64,000 bases of DNA, taken from NCBI GenBank assembly GCA_965243185.1, contig OZ251531.1, positions 2,914,001 to 2,978,000 on the forward strand. The letters run 5' to 3'. The translations under genes and the position numbers were made by a program. Source of the DNA: CBDBCU01 sp965243185 (GTDB lineage Bacteria; Chloroflexota; Dehalococcoidia; Lucifugimonadales; UBA3495). The first letter of the stretch is position 1; every line of letters begins with the position of its first letter. The notes under the pieces are model-generated. The model saw nothing but the letters and a program-made list of their open reading frames with translations. It did no database searches and had not been told where the DNA came from. Shown piece by piece: positions 25,704 through 34,710 of the stretch.

Positions 25704-26708
25704 TCAGTAGTCATAATCATCCATAGCGGGGTCGTGGCCGGTCATTTCCCGGTAGCGTTCGAGGTCGGCGGCGGCGGCGATGGGGTTGCCCAATTCCCAA
25801 TGGACATTGGAGCGCACCCGGTAAGCCATTGCCAGGCGATCATCCCATTCCAAAGCCCGGTTCAGGTCCAGCAGGGCGTCGGAGTATTCCCGGGCGTAGT
25901 TGTGGGCGATGCCGCGGTTGAGGTAGAGATGGGGCGTTTCTTTTCCGTACTGCAAGGCGCGGTTGAAGCTGTTGATGGCGTCGGCGGAGAGGCGGGGGAG
26001 GTGACGCTGCAAGCCGATTTCAATTACTTCGGCGCACTGGTGGGTGAGGGCGATGCCGCGGTTGTACCAGATGTCGGCGGATTCGGGGACGGCGACGAGG
26101 GCTTTGTCGTATTCGAGTTGGGCGGAGCAGGGCAAGCCGTCCTCGAGGTTCATATTGCCGAGGAAGTAGCGGGTGCTGGGATGATGGGGGTCGATGTCTA
26201 ATGCCGCATAGTAGCTTTTCAGCCCCTCTTTCCACTGTTGGGTTTGCCAGTAAGCGCGGCCCAGATTGTAGTAGGCGTTGGCGTGAGCGGGGTTCAGGCT
26301 GACGCACTCTTGAAAGTCGGCAATGGCGGCGGCGTAGTCGCCCAAGTGGGCGTGAACGACGCCGCGGGCATAGTAAAAGTCGGCGTCCTCGGGTTCCAGT
26401 TCGATGGCGCGGTCGTAGTCCTGCCGGGCCTGGGGGTAGTCCTCGAGTTCGCGATGGGCCACGCCGCGGGCGTAGAAGGCTACGGGGTAGTCGGGTTCGG
26501 CGGCGATGGCGGCGGTGTAGTCGGCAATGGCTTGGGAGAGGTTGCCGGCGCGACGGTTGGCCATTCCCCGGTAGTACCAAGCGGGGGCAAAGTTGGGGTT
26601 GTCGTCCAAAGCCCGGTCGAAGTTTGCCAAGGCGGCAAACCAGTTGCCTTGCTGCAATGCCGCTTGGCCGCGGGCAATGTAGTCAAACTCATCGAGAGTA
26701 TCAGGCAT
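25704..26708 (-). CDS. Tetratricopeptide repeat protein
   Basis: A 334-residue protein built from at least eight TPR units of about 34 residues. Examples include AWYYRGMANRRAGNLSQA, AYYNLGRAYWQTQQW and LYLNRGIAHNYAREYSDA. Each repeat has the W-LG-Y-A-Y/F-P pattern. No signal peptide, catalytic domain or membrane segment is seen. TPRs act as protein-binding scaffolds, so the partner cannot be named. It is in the middle of the leftward run. RBS GAGGG precedes the ATG. Confidence 0.92.
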   Translation of the reverse strand: MPDTLDEFDYIARGQAALQQGNWFAALANFDRALDDNPNFAPAWYYRGMANRRAGNLSQAIADYTAAIAAEPDYPVAFYARGVAHRELEDYPQARQDYDRAIELEPEDADFYYARGVVHAHLGDYAAAIADFQECVSLNPAHANAYYNLGRAYWQTQQWKEGLKSYYAALDIDPHHPSTRYFLGNMNLEDGLPCSAQLEYDKALVAVPESADIWYNRGIALTHQCAEVIEIGLQRHLPRLSADAINSFNRALQYGKETPHLYLNRGIAHNYAREYSDALLDLNRALEWDDRLAMAYRVRSNVHWELGNPIAAAADLERYREMTGHDPAMDDYDY

Positions 26709-26764
26709 AGTTTTCCCTCAAAACCCGGGCGGCGGCAGTGCGGCCGCTTTCGGGACAAGATAAA

Positions 26765-27244
26765 TCAGCCGGCGGCCGGCGGCGGCGCAAACTCTACTTC
26801 GTAAAGGTCATAGTTGGAGGGAGTCATTCCCAGATTGACATAAACCTGTTGGGCGGCGCGGTTGTCGCGGTCAACATAGAGGCGGAGGCCGCAGACATTG
26901 CCGGCGGCCAGGGCTGCTTGCCGGACTTGTTGTTCCAGGGCACGGTAGATGCCGCGGCGGCGGAACTCGGGGGCGACATAGACGCTTTGGATCCACCAGA
27001 ACCAGGCGTTGCGCCAGTCGCTCCATTCGGTGGTGATGAGCAGCTGGCCGGCGGGGCGGGCGTCGATTTCGGCGACCAGATAAAAGCCGCGGACGGGATC
27101 ATCGAGAACGGCTTGGACGCCCCGGCGCAGGGTATCCGCCGCCAGGGTCTTGTTTTCGGTTTCGGAGGCCATAGCGGCGTTAAATTGGGTCAGGGTATCC
27201 AGGTCGGCGGCTACGGCGCGGCGTACTGTGATTTGCGGGTTCAA
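26765..27244 (-). CDS. GNAT-family N-acetyltransferase
   Basis: About 159 residues from TTG at 27244. A longer start at 27316 is rejected because it would overlap the SDR gene and add a shadow-like sequence. Landmarks: ITVRRAVAADLDTL at the N-terminus, the SVYVAPEFRRRGI acetyl-CoA loop (R/Q-x-x-G-x-A type), and NRAAQQVYVNLGM at the end. It transfers an acetyl group from acetyl-CoA to an amine; substrate unknown. Weak ribosome-binding site. Codes in the leftward run between SDR and TPR genes. Confidence 0.85.
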   Translation of the reverse strand: MNPQITVRRAVAADLDTLTQFNAAMASETENKTLAADTLRRGVQAVLDDPVRGFYLVAEIDARPAGQLLITTEWSDWRNAWFWWIQSVYVAPEFRRRGIYRALEQQVRQAALAAGNVCGLRLYVDRDNRAAQQVYVNLGMTPSNYDLYEVEFAPPPAAG

Positions 27245-27287
27245 GGTATCTGCTCGACTTATAGCAGGGTTGGATGGGGATACCGAA

Positions 27288-28064
27288 CTAGATGGCGGTC
27301 CAGCCGCCGTCGACAATCAGCAGGTGGCCGGTGGTGGCGGCAGCGGAAGGGCTGGCGAGATAGATGGCGGCGCCGACGAGTTCCTGGGGGGACATACGGC
27401 GGCCGAGGGGCATATTGGCTTGCAGGTCGGCGGCGAGTTGGGCGGCGGTACGGGTGTCGGCTTCCAGTAGGCCGGGGGTTTCCGTTGGGCCGGGGCCGAT
27501 GGCGTTGACGGTGATGCCGTATTTAATCCACTCGAGGGCGAGGACGCGGGTGAGGTTAGCCAAGCCGGCTTTGCTGGCGCAGTAGGCAGCGCGGTTTGCG
27601 CCGGCGACCAGGGCGAGTTGGGAGGAGATGTTGATGATGCGGCCGCCGCCCTGGTCAATCATCGGGCGGGCGGCGGCTTGGGCGCAGAAGAAAGCGCCTT
27701 TCAGGTTGGTGTCCAGGACGGCATCCCAATCGGCTTCGGTAACTTCCAGGGCCGGGGCGCGGCGGCGGATGCCGGCGTTGTTGACGAGGATGTCGAGGCG
27801 GCCGAAGTCGCGGACAACGGCGGATATGGTTTGCCGGATGTGGGGCAAGTCGAGGACGTCGAGGGGGTAGGCGCGGCTGGCCACGCCCTCGGCTTGGATG
27901 CGTTCTACTGTTTCCTGGGCACCGGGCAACTGTTCCGGGACATCGGATACGGCTAGGTTGGCGCCGGCTTGAGCCAAGCCATAGGCCAAGGCGCTGCCGA
28001 TGCCGCGGCCGGAGCCGGTGACGAGGGCGGTCATTCCGGCGAGGTTTAATCCGGGGTAAGGCAC
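27288..28064 (-). CDS. Short-chain dehydrogenase/reductase
   Basis: A 258-residue classical SDR from GTG at 28064, chosen because GAGGAG lies upstream and it begins close to the Rossmann fold. Landmarks: TGSGRGIG for cofactor, NNAG in LVNNAG, and the catalytic Ser, Tyr and Lys in NISSQLALVAG and AAYCASKAG. It oxidises or reduces an alcohol/ketone with NAD(P)H. It heads the leftward run. The substrate is not evident; the TETPGL insertion is typical of gluconate-5-dehydrogenase-like members. Confidence 0.9.
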   Translation of the reverse strand: MPYPGLNLAGMTALVTGSGRGIGSALAYGLAQAGANLAVSDVPEQLPGAQETVERIQAEGVASRAYPLDVLDLPHIRQTISAVVRDFGRLDILVNNAGIRRRAPALEVTEADWDAVLDTNLKGAFFCAQAAARPMIDQGGGRIINISSQLALVAGANRAAYCASKAGLANLTRVLALEWIKYGITVNAIGPGPTETPGLLEADTRTAAQLAADLQANMPLGRRMSPQELVGAAIYLASPSAAATTGHLLIVDGGWTAI

Positions 28065-28135
28065 GGGGTACTCTCCTCGGGGCGTGTCGGTTGTGTTGCC
28101 ATTATAGCAGAGGGCGGTTTCGGTGGGTGTTGGGC

Positions 28136-28164
28136 TTGTCAAAGGGGCGGGGTATGCCTATTAT
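28136..28164 (+). promoter_or_regulatory. Promoter for the amidohydrolase
   Basis: TTGTCA, 17 bp, then TATTAT, about 64 bp before the ATG at 28228. The minus-strand SDR gene begins about 70 bp to the left, so the spacer is divergent. Confidence 0.6.
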
Positions 28165-28227
28165 GCCCGCAACTGGGGAACAGCAGATTAGGGGGCTTTG
28201 CGCCGCTTTGTTGGAAGGGGAAGGGTT

Positions 28228-29607
28228 ATGCCGGCAGCTACGCTGAAAATTGAGAATGCGCGGTTTATTCTTACGGTGGACCCGGAGCGGCGGATTATCG
28301 GGGACGGTTCGATTTTGATTGAGGGGCAGCGGATTGAGCGGGTGGGCAAGGCGGCGGAGTTGGCGGATATTCCGGCGGAACGGGTGATTGACGCCGGGGA
28401 GATGGTGGTTACGCCGGGGTTCATCAATGGGCATCTGCATATCAGCTATGCCCATGCGGTGCGGGGCGTCTTTCCGGATGACTTGGGGGCGGATTATTTG
28501 CCTAATGTTTTCAAGCTGCAAGCGGCGATGACGGAGGAGGAGGAATACTATACTTCGCTGCTGGCGATTACCGAGCTGCTGAAGTATGGGACGACTTGTT
28601 TTCTGGACCCGGGGAGTACCAAGGGGCTGGCGGCGTGTTGGCAAGCCTATCGGGAAACGGGGTGCCGAATTATTGTGGGCTGGCAGGTTACGGATAAGCC
28701 TAATCCGTTTAACCTGCCGGTGGATGAGACGGGGGAGGCGGTGGCGCGGATGGAGAGGGTTATTGGGGAGTATGACCGGCAGTTGGAGGGGCGGGTGCGG
28801 GCTTGGGCGATGCCGTTTGCGCCGGCTTTTGCGACGCCGGAACTGCTGCGGGCGGCGAAGGAGCTGGCGGACCGGTATGGAACCGGGATGACGCTGCATT
28901 TTAATAACAGTCCGCAGTATGTTCGGGAGTGCTTGAGGGATTACGGGATGCGGCCGGCGCAGTATCTGGAATCCTTGGGGGTACTGGGGCCGAATTTGGC
29001 GTTGGCGCACGGGTTGGGGATGGACCGGTCGGAGGTGGAGTGCGTTGCCCGAAATGATGCCAAGGTGATTATGTGTCCGCCGGCGGCAATCAAGGGCGGG
29101 GCCGGGCTGACGCAGGAGGGGATGCTGCCGGAGCTGCTGGAAATGGGGGCGACGGTGGGATTAGGGACGGACGCGGGCAACAACTCGAATCTGCTGGAAA
29201 CAATGCGGGCAATGTATCTGGCGGCGACGCTGTATAAGGATGCGCGGCAGGATGTGGGGATGATCGCGGCGGAGACGGCGCTGGAGTTGGCAACTATTGG
29301 CGGGGCAAAAGCATTGGGGCTGGAGGCGGAAATTGGCTCGATTGAGGAAGGGAAAAAGGCGGATTTGGTATTGTTCGACACCCGCCGCCCGGAGTGGCGG
29401 GCGTTGTTTAACCCGGTGAATAATCTGGTGTATAGCGCGGATGGGCGGAGTGTCCACACGGTCATTGTGGACGGGCAGGTGCGGGTGGAGAATTACCGGC
29501 CGGTTTTTGTGGAGGAAGGGCGGTTGATAGACCGGGTGCAGAGTTTGGGGGAGGAATTGCTGGGGCGTACGGGGGTAGCGTTTCCGTCGCGGTGGCCGGT
29601 GGTGTGA
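28228..29607 (+). CDS. Metal-dependent amidohydrolase (deaminase/chlorohydrolase type)
   Basis: A 459-residue enzyme of the amidohydrolase superfamily. ATG at 28228 follows GGAAGGGG by about six bases. Metal ligands: GHLHISYAH near residue 72, His in TLHFNN near 221, His in LALAHGLG near 258, and Asp in LGTDAGNN near 315. The fold and motifs match the SsnA/TrzN and methylthioadenosine deaminase group, which hydrolyse C-N or C-Cl bonds on purine or triazine-like rings. Substrate is not deducible. It is monocistronic and convergent with the CoA-ligase operon. Confidence 0.88.
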   Translation: MPAATLKIENARFILTVDPERRIIGDGSILIEGQRIERVGKAAELADIPAERVIDAGEMVVTPGFINGHLHISYAHAVRGVFPDDLGADYLPNVFKLQAAMTEEEEYYTSLLAITELLKYGTTCFLDPGSTKGLAACWQAYRETGCRIIVGWQVTDKPNPFNLPVDETGEAVARMERVIGEYDRQLEGRVRAWAMPFAPAFATPELLRAAKELADRYGTGMTLHFNNSPQYVRECLRDYGMRPAQYLESLGVLGPNLALAHGLGMDRSEVECVARNDAKVIMCPPAAIKGGAGLTQEGMLPELLEMGATVGLGTDAGNNSNLLETMRAMYLAATLYKDARQDVGMIAAETALELATIGGAKALGLEAEIGSIEEGKKADLVLFDTRRPEWRALFNPVNNLVYSADGRSVHTVIVDGQVRVENYRPVFVEEGRLIDRVQSLGEELLGRTGVAFPSRWPVV

Positions 29608-29608
29608 T

Positions 29609-31246
29609 TCAGCCGCCGTCAGCTACTTCGTCGCGCATTACCCGGCGCAGCACTTTGCCGGCGGCGCTGACCGGGAGTTCGTCGCGGAAGTCGATGATGC
29701 GGGGGACTTTGTAGTTGGCGAGGCGGGTTTGGCAGAAGTGGAGGATGTCCTGGCGGGCGGTTTCCGGATCGGGGAAGGTATGGCTGTCTTTGAGGGCGAT
29801 GACGGCTTTGACGGTTTCGCCGCGGTAGTCGTCGGGGATACCCAGGACGGCGGCGAGGCGGATGGCGGGATGGCGGTAGAGGGTTTCCTCGACTTCCCGG
29901 GGCCAGACCTTGAAGCCGGCGGCGTTAATGACGTCTTTTTTGCGGTCAACGATGTAGAAGTAGCCGCGGGTGTCCTGATAGGCGAGGTCGCCGGTGTAAA
30001 ACCAGCCGTTGCGAATAGCGGCGGCGGTTTCGTCGGGCTGATTCCAGTAGCCGCGCATTACTTGGGGGCCGCGCAAGATTAGTTCGCCGATTTGGCCCGG
30101 GGGGAGTTCTTGGGTTCCGGTGTCGGCGTCGACAATGCGGGCAGCAGTATCCGGCAAGGGGAGACCGATGGAGCCGGGTTCAGCGGCGTTGACCGGGTTG
30201 GCGTGGGTCAAGGGGGAGGTTTCGGTCAAGCCGTAGCCCTCAATCAGCACGGAACGGCCGACGAGGGCGTCGAAGGATTCTTTGACGGCTTGGGGGAGCG
30301 GCGCGGCGCTGGTGCGGCTGGGGCGCAGGGAGGACAGGTCGTAATCGCTGACCCGTTCAGCGTTCAGCAGGGCGATATACATAGTGGGGACGCCGAGGAA
30401 ACGGGTGGCGCGGTAATCCTGAATGGCTTGCAGTACCCGGTCGGCGGCAAAGCGGCGGAAGAGGATGATAGTTGCGCCGGCGGCGATGGGGACGGACATT
30501 ACGCCGGCGATGCCGCCAATGTGAAAGAGGGGCAAGGCGGCAACAAAGGTTTCCTGGCCGGGTTGGTAGCCGAACCAGTCGCGGAACTGGATGGCGTTGG
30601 CGACCAGGTTGGCGTGGGTGAGCATACTGCCTTTGGGTATCCCGGTGGTGCCGCCGGTGTAGGGGAGCAGGGCTAAATCGCGGGAGGGGTCAATTTCCGG
30701 GAAGTCTGACAAGGGCGGATGGGATGCCAGTAAGTTGTCCCAATGGTGAAGCGGGGTATCCGGCAAGGTATCCCCGGTGAGGATGACCGGGGATACGGCG
30801 GTTTGGGGCAGGATTTCTTTTGCGGTGGGGTAGCGGTCGGCTTCGCATAAGAGGGCTTTGGCGCCGGAGTCGTTGAGGTGGTAAGCCAGTTCCGGGGGCC
30901 GGTACATTACATTGCAGGGTACGGGGACGGCGCCGGCTTTGAGGATACCGTAGAAGCCGGCAATCAGTTCCGGGGAGTTTTGCAGGTAGTAGGCGACCCG
31001 GTCGCCGGGGCGGATGCCCAAGGAGAGGAGGGCGGCGGCAAAGCGGGAGGATTGGTCGTCCAGCTGGCGGTAGGTTACCGTTGCGGGGCAGCGGTCAGGG
31101 GCATCTTGGTAAATGAGGGCGGGCCGCTCCGGGTAGCGGGCGGCGGATTCTTGCAAGAAACGGTATAAGGGTATCCGGGGGTAGTCGAGATGGGCCGGCA
31201 TACCCGGGGGATAGTGGTTCAGCCAAGGGCGCGGGTTGAGGGACAT
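29609..31246 (-). CDS. AMP-dependent acyl-CoA synthetase
   Basis: A 545-residue adenylate-forming ligase. The ATP loop is YTGGTTGIPKGSM near residue 210. GYGLTETSP is near 335, GYWNQPDETAAAI near 410, and the hinge DRKKDVINAAGFKVWPRE follows near 440. The catalytic Lys is in SAAGKVLRR near 535. It makes acyl-CoA from acid, ATP and CoA. ATG at 31246 is preferred; AAGGA sits nine bases before it. The gene follows the second oxidoreductase beta gene at 13 bp and so is part of that operon. The acid is unknown. Confidence 0.92.
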   Translation of the reverse strand: MSLNPRPWLNHYPPGMPAHLDYPRIPLYRFLQESAARYPERPALIYQDAPDRCPATVTYRQLDDQSSRFAAALLSLGIRPGDRVAYYLQNSPELIAGFYGILKAGAVPVPCNVMYRPPELAYHLNDSGAKALLCEADRYPTAKEILPQTAVSPVILTGDTLPDTPLHHWDNLLASHPPLSDFPEIDPSRDLALLPYTGGTTGIPKGSMLTHANLVANAIQFRDWFGYQPGQETFVAALPLFHIGGIAGVMSVPIAAGATIILFRRFAADRVLQAIQDYRATRFLGVPTMYIALLNAERVSDYDLSSLRPSRTSAAPLPQAVKESFDALVGRSVLIEGYGLTETSPLTHANPVNAAEPGSIGLPLPDTAARIVDADTGTQELPPGQIGELILRGPQVMRGYWNQPDETAAAIRNGWFYTGDLAYQDTRGYFYIVDRKKDVINAAGFKVWPREVEETLYRHPAIRLAAVLGIPDDYRGETVKAVIALKDSHTFPDPETARQDILHFCQTRLANYKVPRIIDFRDELPVSAAGKVLRRVMRDEVADGG

Positions 31247-31258
31247 CGGCGGCAATCC

Positions 31259-32122
31259 TTACTCGGAGAACCCGGCGGCCAGTTTGACCATCATAGCGTC
31301 CAGGTCGGAGACATACTCCTCCATTTGGGCGATGCCCAATTCGTCCAAGTGGGCGTAGCGGCGCTGGGAGCCGACATAATCGCGCACGGTAGCGCGGCGG
31401 CGGATGTTCTGGCGTTGGAAAACGCCATCTTTCCATTCGTACAGGGGCCAGATACCGCTTTCCACAGCCAAGCGGGATACGGCGATGCCTTTGTTGTCGT
31501 CGTAGCCCCAAGAGGGATTGCAAGGAGTCAGTATCTGGATGAAGGCGGGCAGGCGGGTGCAGGCGGCTTTGATTTTGCGCTCCAAATCCTGGGGGTGGGA
31601 AGTGGAGGCGGTGGCGACATATTCGGCGCCGCTGAACATCAGCATCAGGGTAAAGTGCTTGGGGTGGCGCAGTTTGCCGCCGGGGCGGACGCTGGTGCGG
31701 GCCATAGGCGGGGTGCTGCCGGTGGCGTGGCTGCCGCTGGCGGCGTGGGCCTGATTGTCGCAAACGACGTGGAGGTATTTGTAGCCCTGTTGGAAGCTGG
31801 TTGCCAAGTCCTCGAGGCCGAGGTCAATCTGGCCGTCGCCGTCGATGACGACGATGGGGCGGTCAATGTTGCGGATTTTCATGGCGGTGAGCATTCCGGC
31901 GATGCCGCTGTCGTGGGTGCCGAGGCCGCTGCGCTGCAAGAAGTCGCGGCCGATGCCGCAGCCCTGGCCGAAGATGATGGGGTTTTCGTCTTTGAGGTGG
32001 TCAAAGACGATGTGCATTACGAGGCGGGTTGCCAAGTTTTCGGGGCAACCGGGGCATTGGTTGGCGGTGACATTCATAAAGACCCGCTGGTCTTGGGTCT
32101 CTTGAATCATTTTGATGGGCAT
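31259..32122 (-). CDS. 2-oxoacid:ferredoxin oxidoreductase beta subunit (second operon)
   Basis: A 287-residue thiamine-diphosphate subunit. CPGC at residues 23-26 supplies cluster Cys. The diphosphate motif is VIDGDGQIDLG near 93, followed by CDNQAHAASG. Compared with the first operon's beta it lacks the classic NESYANT. It follows the alpha gene by 60 bp and is followed by the CoA ligase. Its sequence is divergent from the first copy, so the enzyme is a paralog with different substrate choice. Confidence 0.88.
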   Translation of the reverse strand: MPIKMIQETQDQRVFMNVTANQCPGCPENLATRLVMHIVFDHLKDENPIIFGQGCGIGRDFLQRSGLGTHDSGIAGMLTAMKIRNIDRPIVVIDGDGQIDLGLEDLATSFQQGYKYLHVVCDNQAHAASGSHATGSTPPMARTSVRPGGKLRHPKHFTLMLMFSGAEYVATASTSHPQDLERKIKAACTRLPAFIQILTPCNPSWGYDDNKGIAVSRLAVESGIWPLYEWKDGVFQRQNIRRRATVRDYVGSQRRYAHLDELGIAQMEEYVSDLDAMMVKLAAGFSE

Positions 32123-32181
32123 AATTGCTTCTCCCCAATGGAATTGCCGTTCAGGGCGGGGGCGTTTCCGGCGCGGATGGT

Positions 32182-33438
32182 CTAGCGGTTCAGGGCTTGG
32201 GCCAGCATTTCGTCGTCCTCGATGACGGCGAAGTGCCAGTCGTGGGGTTTGACGGCGTTGGGGTTGCGGGCGGCGGCGAGGGCTTCCTCGGCGGCGTACA
32301 CGATGTTGAAGTGGGTAACATCGCGGCCGCCCAAGCCGATGGTGCGGCCCAAGACAACGGGCGGGTTGGGCTGGCCGAAGAGGGCGCTGCGCAAATCCTG
32401 ATAGACGGCGGCGACGGTGTTGCGGTCGAGGACTACGGCGGCTTGGACATTGTGCAGGGCGTCGAGCAAATCCTCGCTGGGGAAGGGGCGGTAGGTGCGA
32501 ATTTTGACCAAGCCGACCGGCTTGCCCTGTTCCCGCAGCAGGTTCACCGCTAAGCGGGAAGTGGAAGAAAGGGAACCCATAGCGACGATGGCGACTTGGG
32601 CGTCATCCATTCGGTAGGTTTCAATGAGGCCGCCGTAGCCGCGGCCGGTCAGATTGACATAATCCTGATGGGCCTGCTTGAGGCGGGCTTTGGCGGTGAC
32701 ATTCAGGGCTTCGTCCAACTGGTAGCGGCGTTCCATATATTCGCGTTCCACGTCGATGTAGCCGTAGCCGCTCATGCGCTGGCCGCCGTAGTAGGCGGCG
32801 AAGTCGAGGTTTTTGATGAAGTCCACTTCCGGGGGGAGGACAAAGGGCGGGAGGAAAGCGTCGATGGCTTCCTGGGTTGGGGTTTCGACCGGGTAGCTGT
32901 TGTGGGAAACTTCCCAACCGTCGTAGGTAACGAAGGCGGGGAGCAGGACATCGGGATCCTCGCTGACCTTGTAGGCTTGAAGGACGGTATCCATTACATC
33001 CTGGGCGTTTTCGCAGTGGTAGTGCATCCAGTGAATATCCCGGTACATAATGGTGTCCTGGTCGTCGGAGCGGACGATGGCCGGGGGTTCCAAGGCGCGG
33101 TGGGCTACGACCACTACCATGGGGATGCGGGCGTAGGAGGCGAAGATGAGCTGCTGGGCGGCGATAAGAAGCCCTTCGGAGTTGGTGGCAAAGGAGCAGC
33201 GGGCGCCGGATTGGGTGGCGGTAATCTGGGCGTTCATCACGCTGCGTTCGTGTTCCAGTTCGATGACTTCGGCGGGGAGGTCGCCGCGCTGAATCATCCG
33301 GGAGAGTTCCTCGCCGACTTCGTCGGAGGGGCCGATGGGGAAGTAGCACAGGACCTGGATACGGGCCAGTTTGAGGGCGTGGGCGGCCGCTTTGTTGCCG
33401 GTCAGAGCCTGGCGGCGGGTGGTGGGGGATGCAGTCAT
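32182..33438 (-). CDS. 2-oxoacid:ferredoxin oxidoreductase alpha subunit, unusual active-site motif
   Basis: A 418-residue alpha subunit. The motif at the YPITP position is FPIGP, with Gly36 where pyruvate enzymes have Thr and the oxalate type has Arg. Arg114 and Glu117 occupy the positions of oxalate-type Arg109 and Asp112, with the same 78-residue spacing. The pocket would be larger near Gly36 yet still have an Arg. I infer a 2-oxoacid other than pyruvate or oxalate. ATG at 33438 has AGGAG eight bases upstream; a TTG two codons earlier is less likely. Confidence 0.85.
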   Translation of the reverse strand: MTASPTTRRQALTGNKAAAHALKLARIQVLCYFPIGPSDEVGEELSRMIQRGDLPAEVIELEHERSVMNAQITATQSGARCSFATNSEGLLIAAQQLIFASYARIPMVVVVAHRALEPPAIVRSDDQDTIMYRDIHWMHYHCENAQDVMDTVLQAYKVSEDPDVLLPAFVTYDGWEVSHNSYPVETPTQEAIDAFLPPFVLPPEVDFIKNLDFAAYYGGQRMSGYGYIDVEREYMERRYQLDEALNVTAKARLKQAHQDYVNLTGRGYGGLIETYRMDDAQVAIVAMGSLSSTSRLAVNLLREQGKPVGLVKIRTYRPFPSEDLLDALHNVQAAVVLDRNTVAAVYQDLRSALFGQPNPPVVLGRTIGLGGRDVTHFNIVYAAEEALAAARNPNAVKPHDWHFAVIEDDEMLAQALNR

Positions 33439-33463
33439 CGACAAGTCTCCTGGGGGCGGGCGG

Positions 33464-34486
33464 TTAGAGGTTCAGCTGGAGGGGGGAGCGATTGGAAAGT
33501 TCGGGGCGGTGGGGGGCGGCGGTGATGTCGGTATAGTCCGGGTTGGCTTGGCGCACTTCATCCTCATCGACCATAGTAAGGGCGCTGCCAACGCAGACTT
33601 CGGCGCAGATGCCGCAGCCGCGGCAGAAGTCCACATCGATGCGGTAGCCCTGATGCGGCAAATCCTGGCGGATGATAAAGCCGGTGCCGTCGGGACACAT
33701 TACTTCGCTGATGCAGACGCCGGGGCAAATGCACTTGTTGTCCGCGCAAACCGGCACTTTGTCGCGCCAGACGAAGGGGCTGCCCTGACTAAAGCCGGGC
33801 AACTTGTCATAACGGTCGAACTGGTAGTATTGGGGGAGGTCGGCGACATTGGCGTGGGTCAGGCGGGCGGGCTGCCGGGCTACCTGGAACTTGACGCCGC
33901 CCAAGGCTTGGACGGTGTGGTACGCCTCGGTGGTGGCTTCGACATTGCGCGCGCCGACGGTACCGGGAAAGGTATCCCGGATGGTGGCGAGTAGGGCGTC
34001 GAGGTCGATGGCTTCGGTAATGCGGGCGTAGGCGCCGAGGAGGGTTAAGCCGACCGGAGGGGGGTTGCGGCGGAGCAGGCGGCCGGCAATGCCGGTGGCG
34101 TCGACGGTGGCGACGACGCCAGCGAAGTCAAAGGGCAGGTCAATGGCACTAGGGTGCTTGGGGGAGTTGACCAGGATGACGCCGTGTTTCATCCGGCCGA
34201 TGGCGTCGGCGATGAGTTCGTGGGTGTTCTGCTTAGCGGTGAGGAGGAGTTCCTCTTGGAAGACGATGACTTCGGAGGGATGGTAGTTGGCGCAGCTGGC
34301 CATTACCTGGGAGTCGGAGATTTTGACATAGTTGATGACCGGGCCGCTGCGGGCGCGGGTGCCGGGATAGACGTTGACGGACACGAACCAGCCCTGTTCG
34401 GCGTAGATTTTGGCGAGGGCTTCGCCGGCTTGGACGGAGCCCTGGCCGGACATACAGAGGAGGTTTAATTCGGTGGTTTGCGGCAT
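33464..34486 (-). CDS. 2-oxoacid:ferredoxin oxidoreductase, fused gamma-delta subunit (second operon)
   Basis: A 340-residue fusion heading the second operon. The N-terminal gamma domain contains GQGSVQAGEALAKI and GTRARSGP. The C-terminal ferredoxin part has an atypical first Cys set (C-x4-C-x-C-x3-C-x5-CP) followed by a standard CRGCGICAEVC. The first set may hold a second cluster with altered geometry, or only one cluster forms. ATG at 34486 has GGAGG seven bases upstream and a good promoter lies 58 bp before it. Confidence 0.87.
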   Translation of the reverse strand: MPQTTELNLLCMSGQGSVQAGEALAKIYAEQGWFVSVNVYPGTRARSGPVINYVKISDSQVMASCANYHPSEVIVFQEELLLTAKQNTHELIADAIGRMKHGVILVNSPKHPSAIDLPFDFAGVVATVDATGIAGRLLRRNPPPVGLTLLGAYARITEAIDLDALLATIRDTFPGTVGARNVEATTEAYHTVQALGGVKFQVARQPARLTHANVADLPQYYQFDRYDKLPGFSQGSPFVWRDKVPVCADNKCICPGVCISEVMCPDGTGFIIRQDLPHQGYRIDVDFCRGCGICAEVCVGSALTMVDEDEVRQANPDYTDITAAPHRPELSNRSPLQLNL

Positions 34487-34543
34487 GGTTACCTCCTGAG
34501 GGATTTTGCTTGGGGTAAAGACGGGGCAAGGATGGTTGGGGTT

Positions 34544-34572
34544 ATTTTACGCTACCGGGGCGGGTGAATCAA
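34544..34572 (-). promoter_or_regulatory. Promoter for the second oxidoreductase operon
   Basis: On the minus strand TTGATT, 17 bp, then TAAAAT, 58 bp before the gamma-delta start. Confidence 0.6.
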
Positions 34573-34616
34573 CCAGGGGGAAAGGCGGGAGATGGCGGCG
34601 GTATTTGGGGGCGGCA

Positions 34617-34646
34617 TTGCCGGCGGTCGCTACGGCGGGCTATGAT
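34617..34646 (+). promoter_or_regulatory. Possible promoter for the NodB-type lipoprotein
   Basis: TTGCCG, 18 bp, then TATGAT, 65 bp before the ATG at 34711. Divergent from the oxidoreductase promoter. Confidence 0.45.
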
Positions 34647-34710
34647 AAACCGGCCCGGATGGGGCCGGCCGGTGGGAAGCAGTCCGGGTGGGACGGGAGA
34701 AGTCTGAGAT

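Noticed and set aside
26765..27316. Start of the acetyltransferase at 27316
   Set aside because: It would overlap the SDR gene by 29 bases and adds a tail-like Ser/Pro stretch; TTG at 27244 fits the fold start better.
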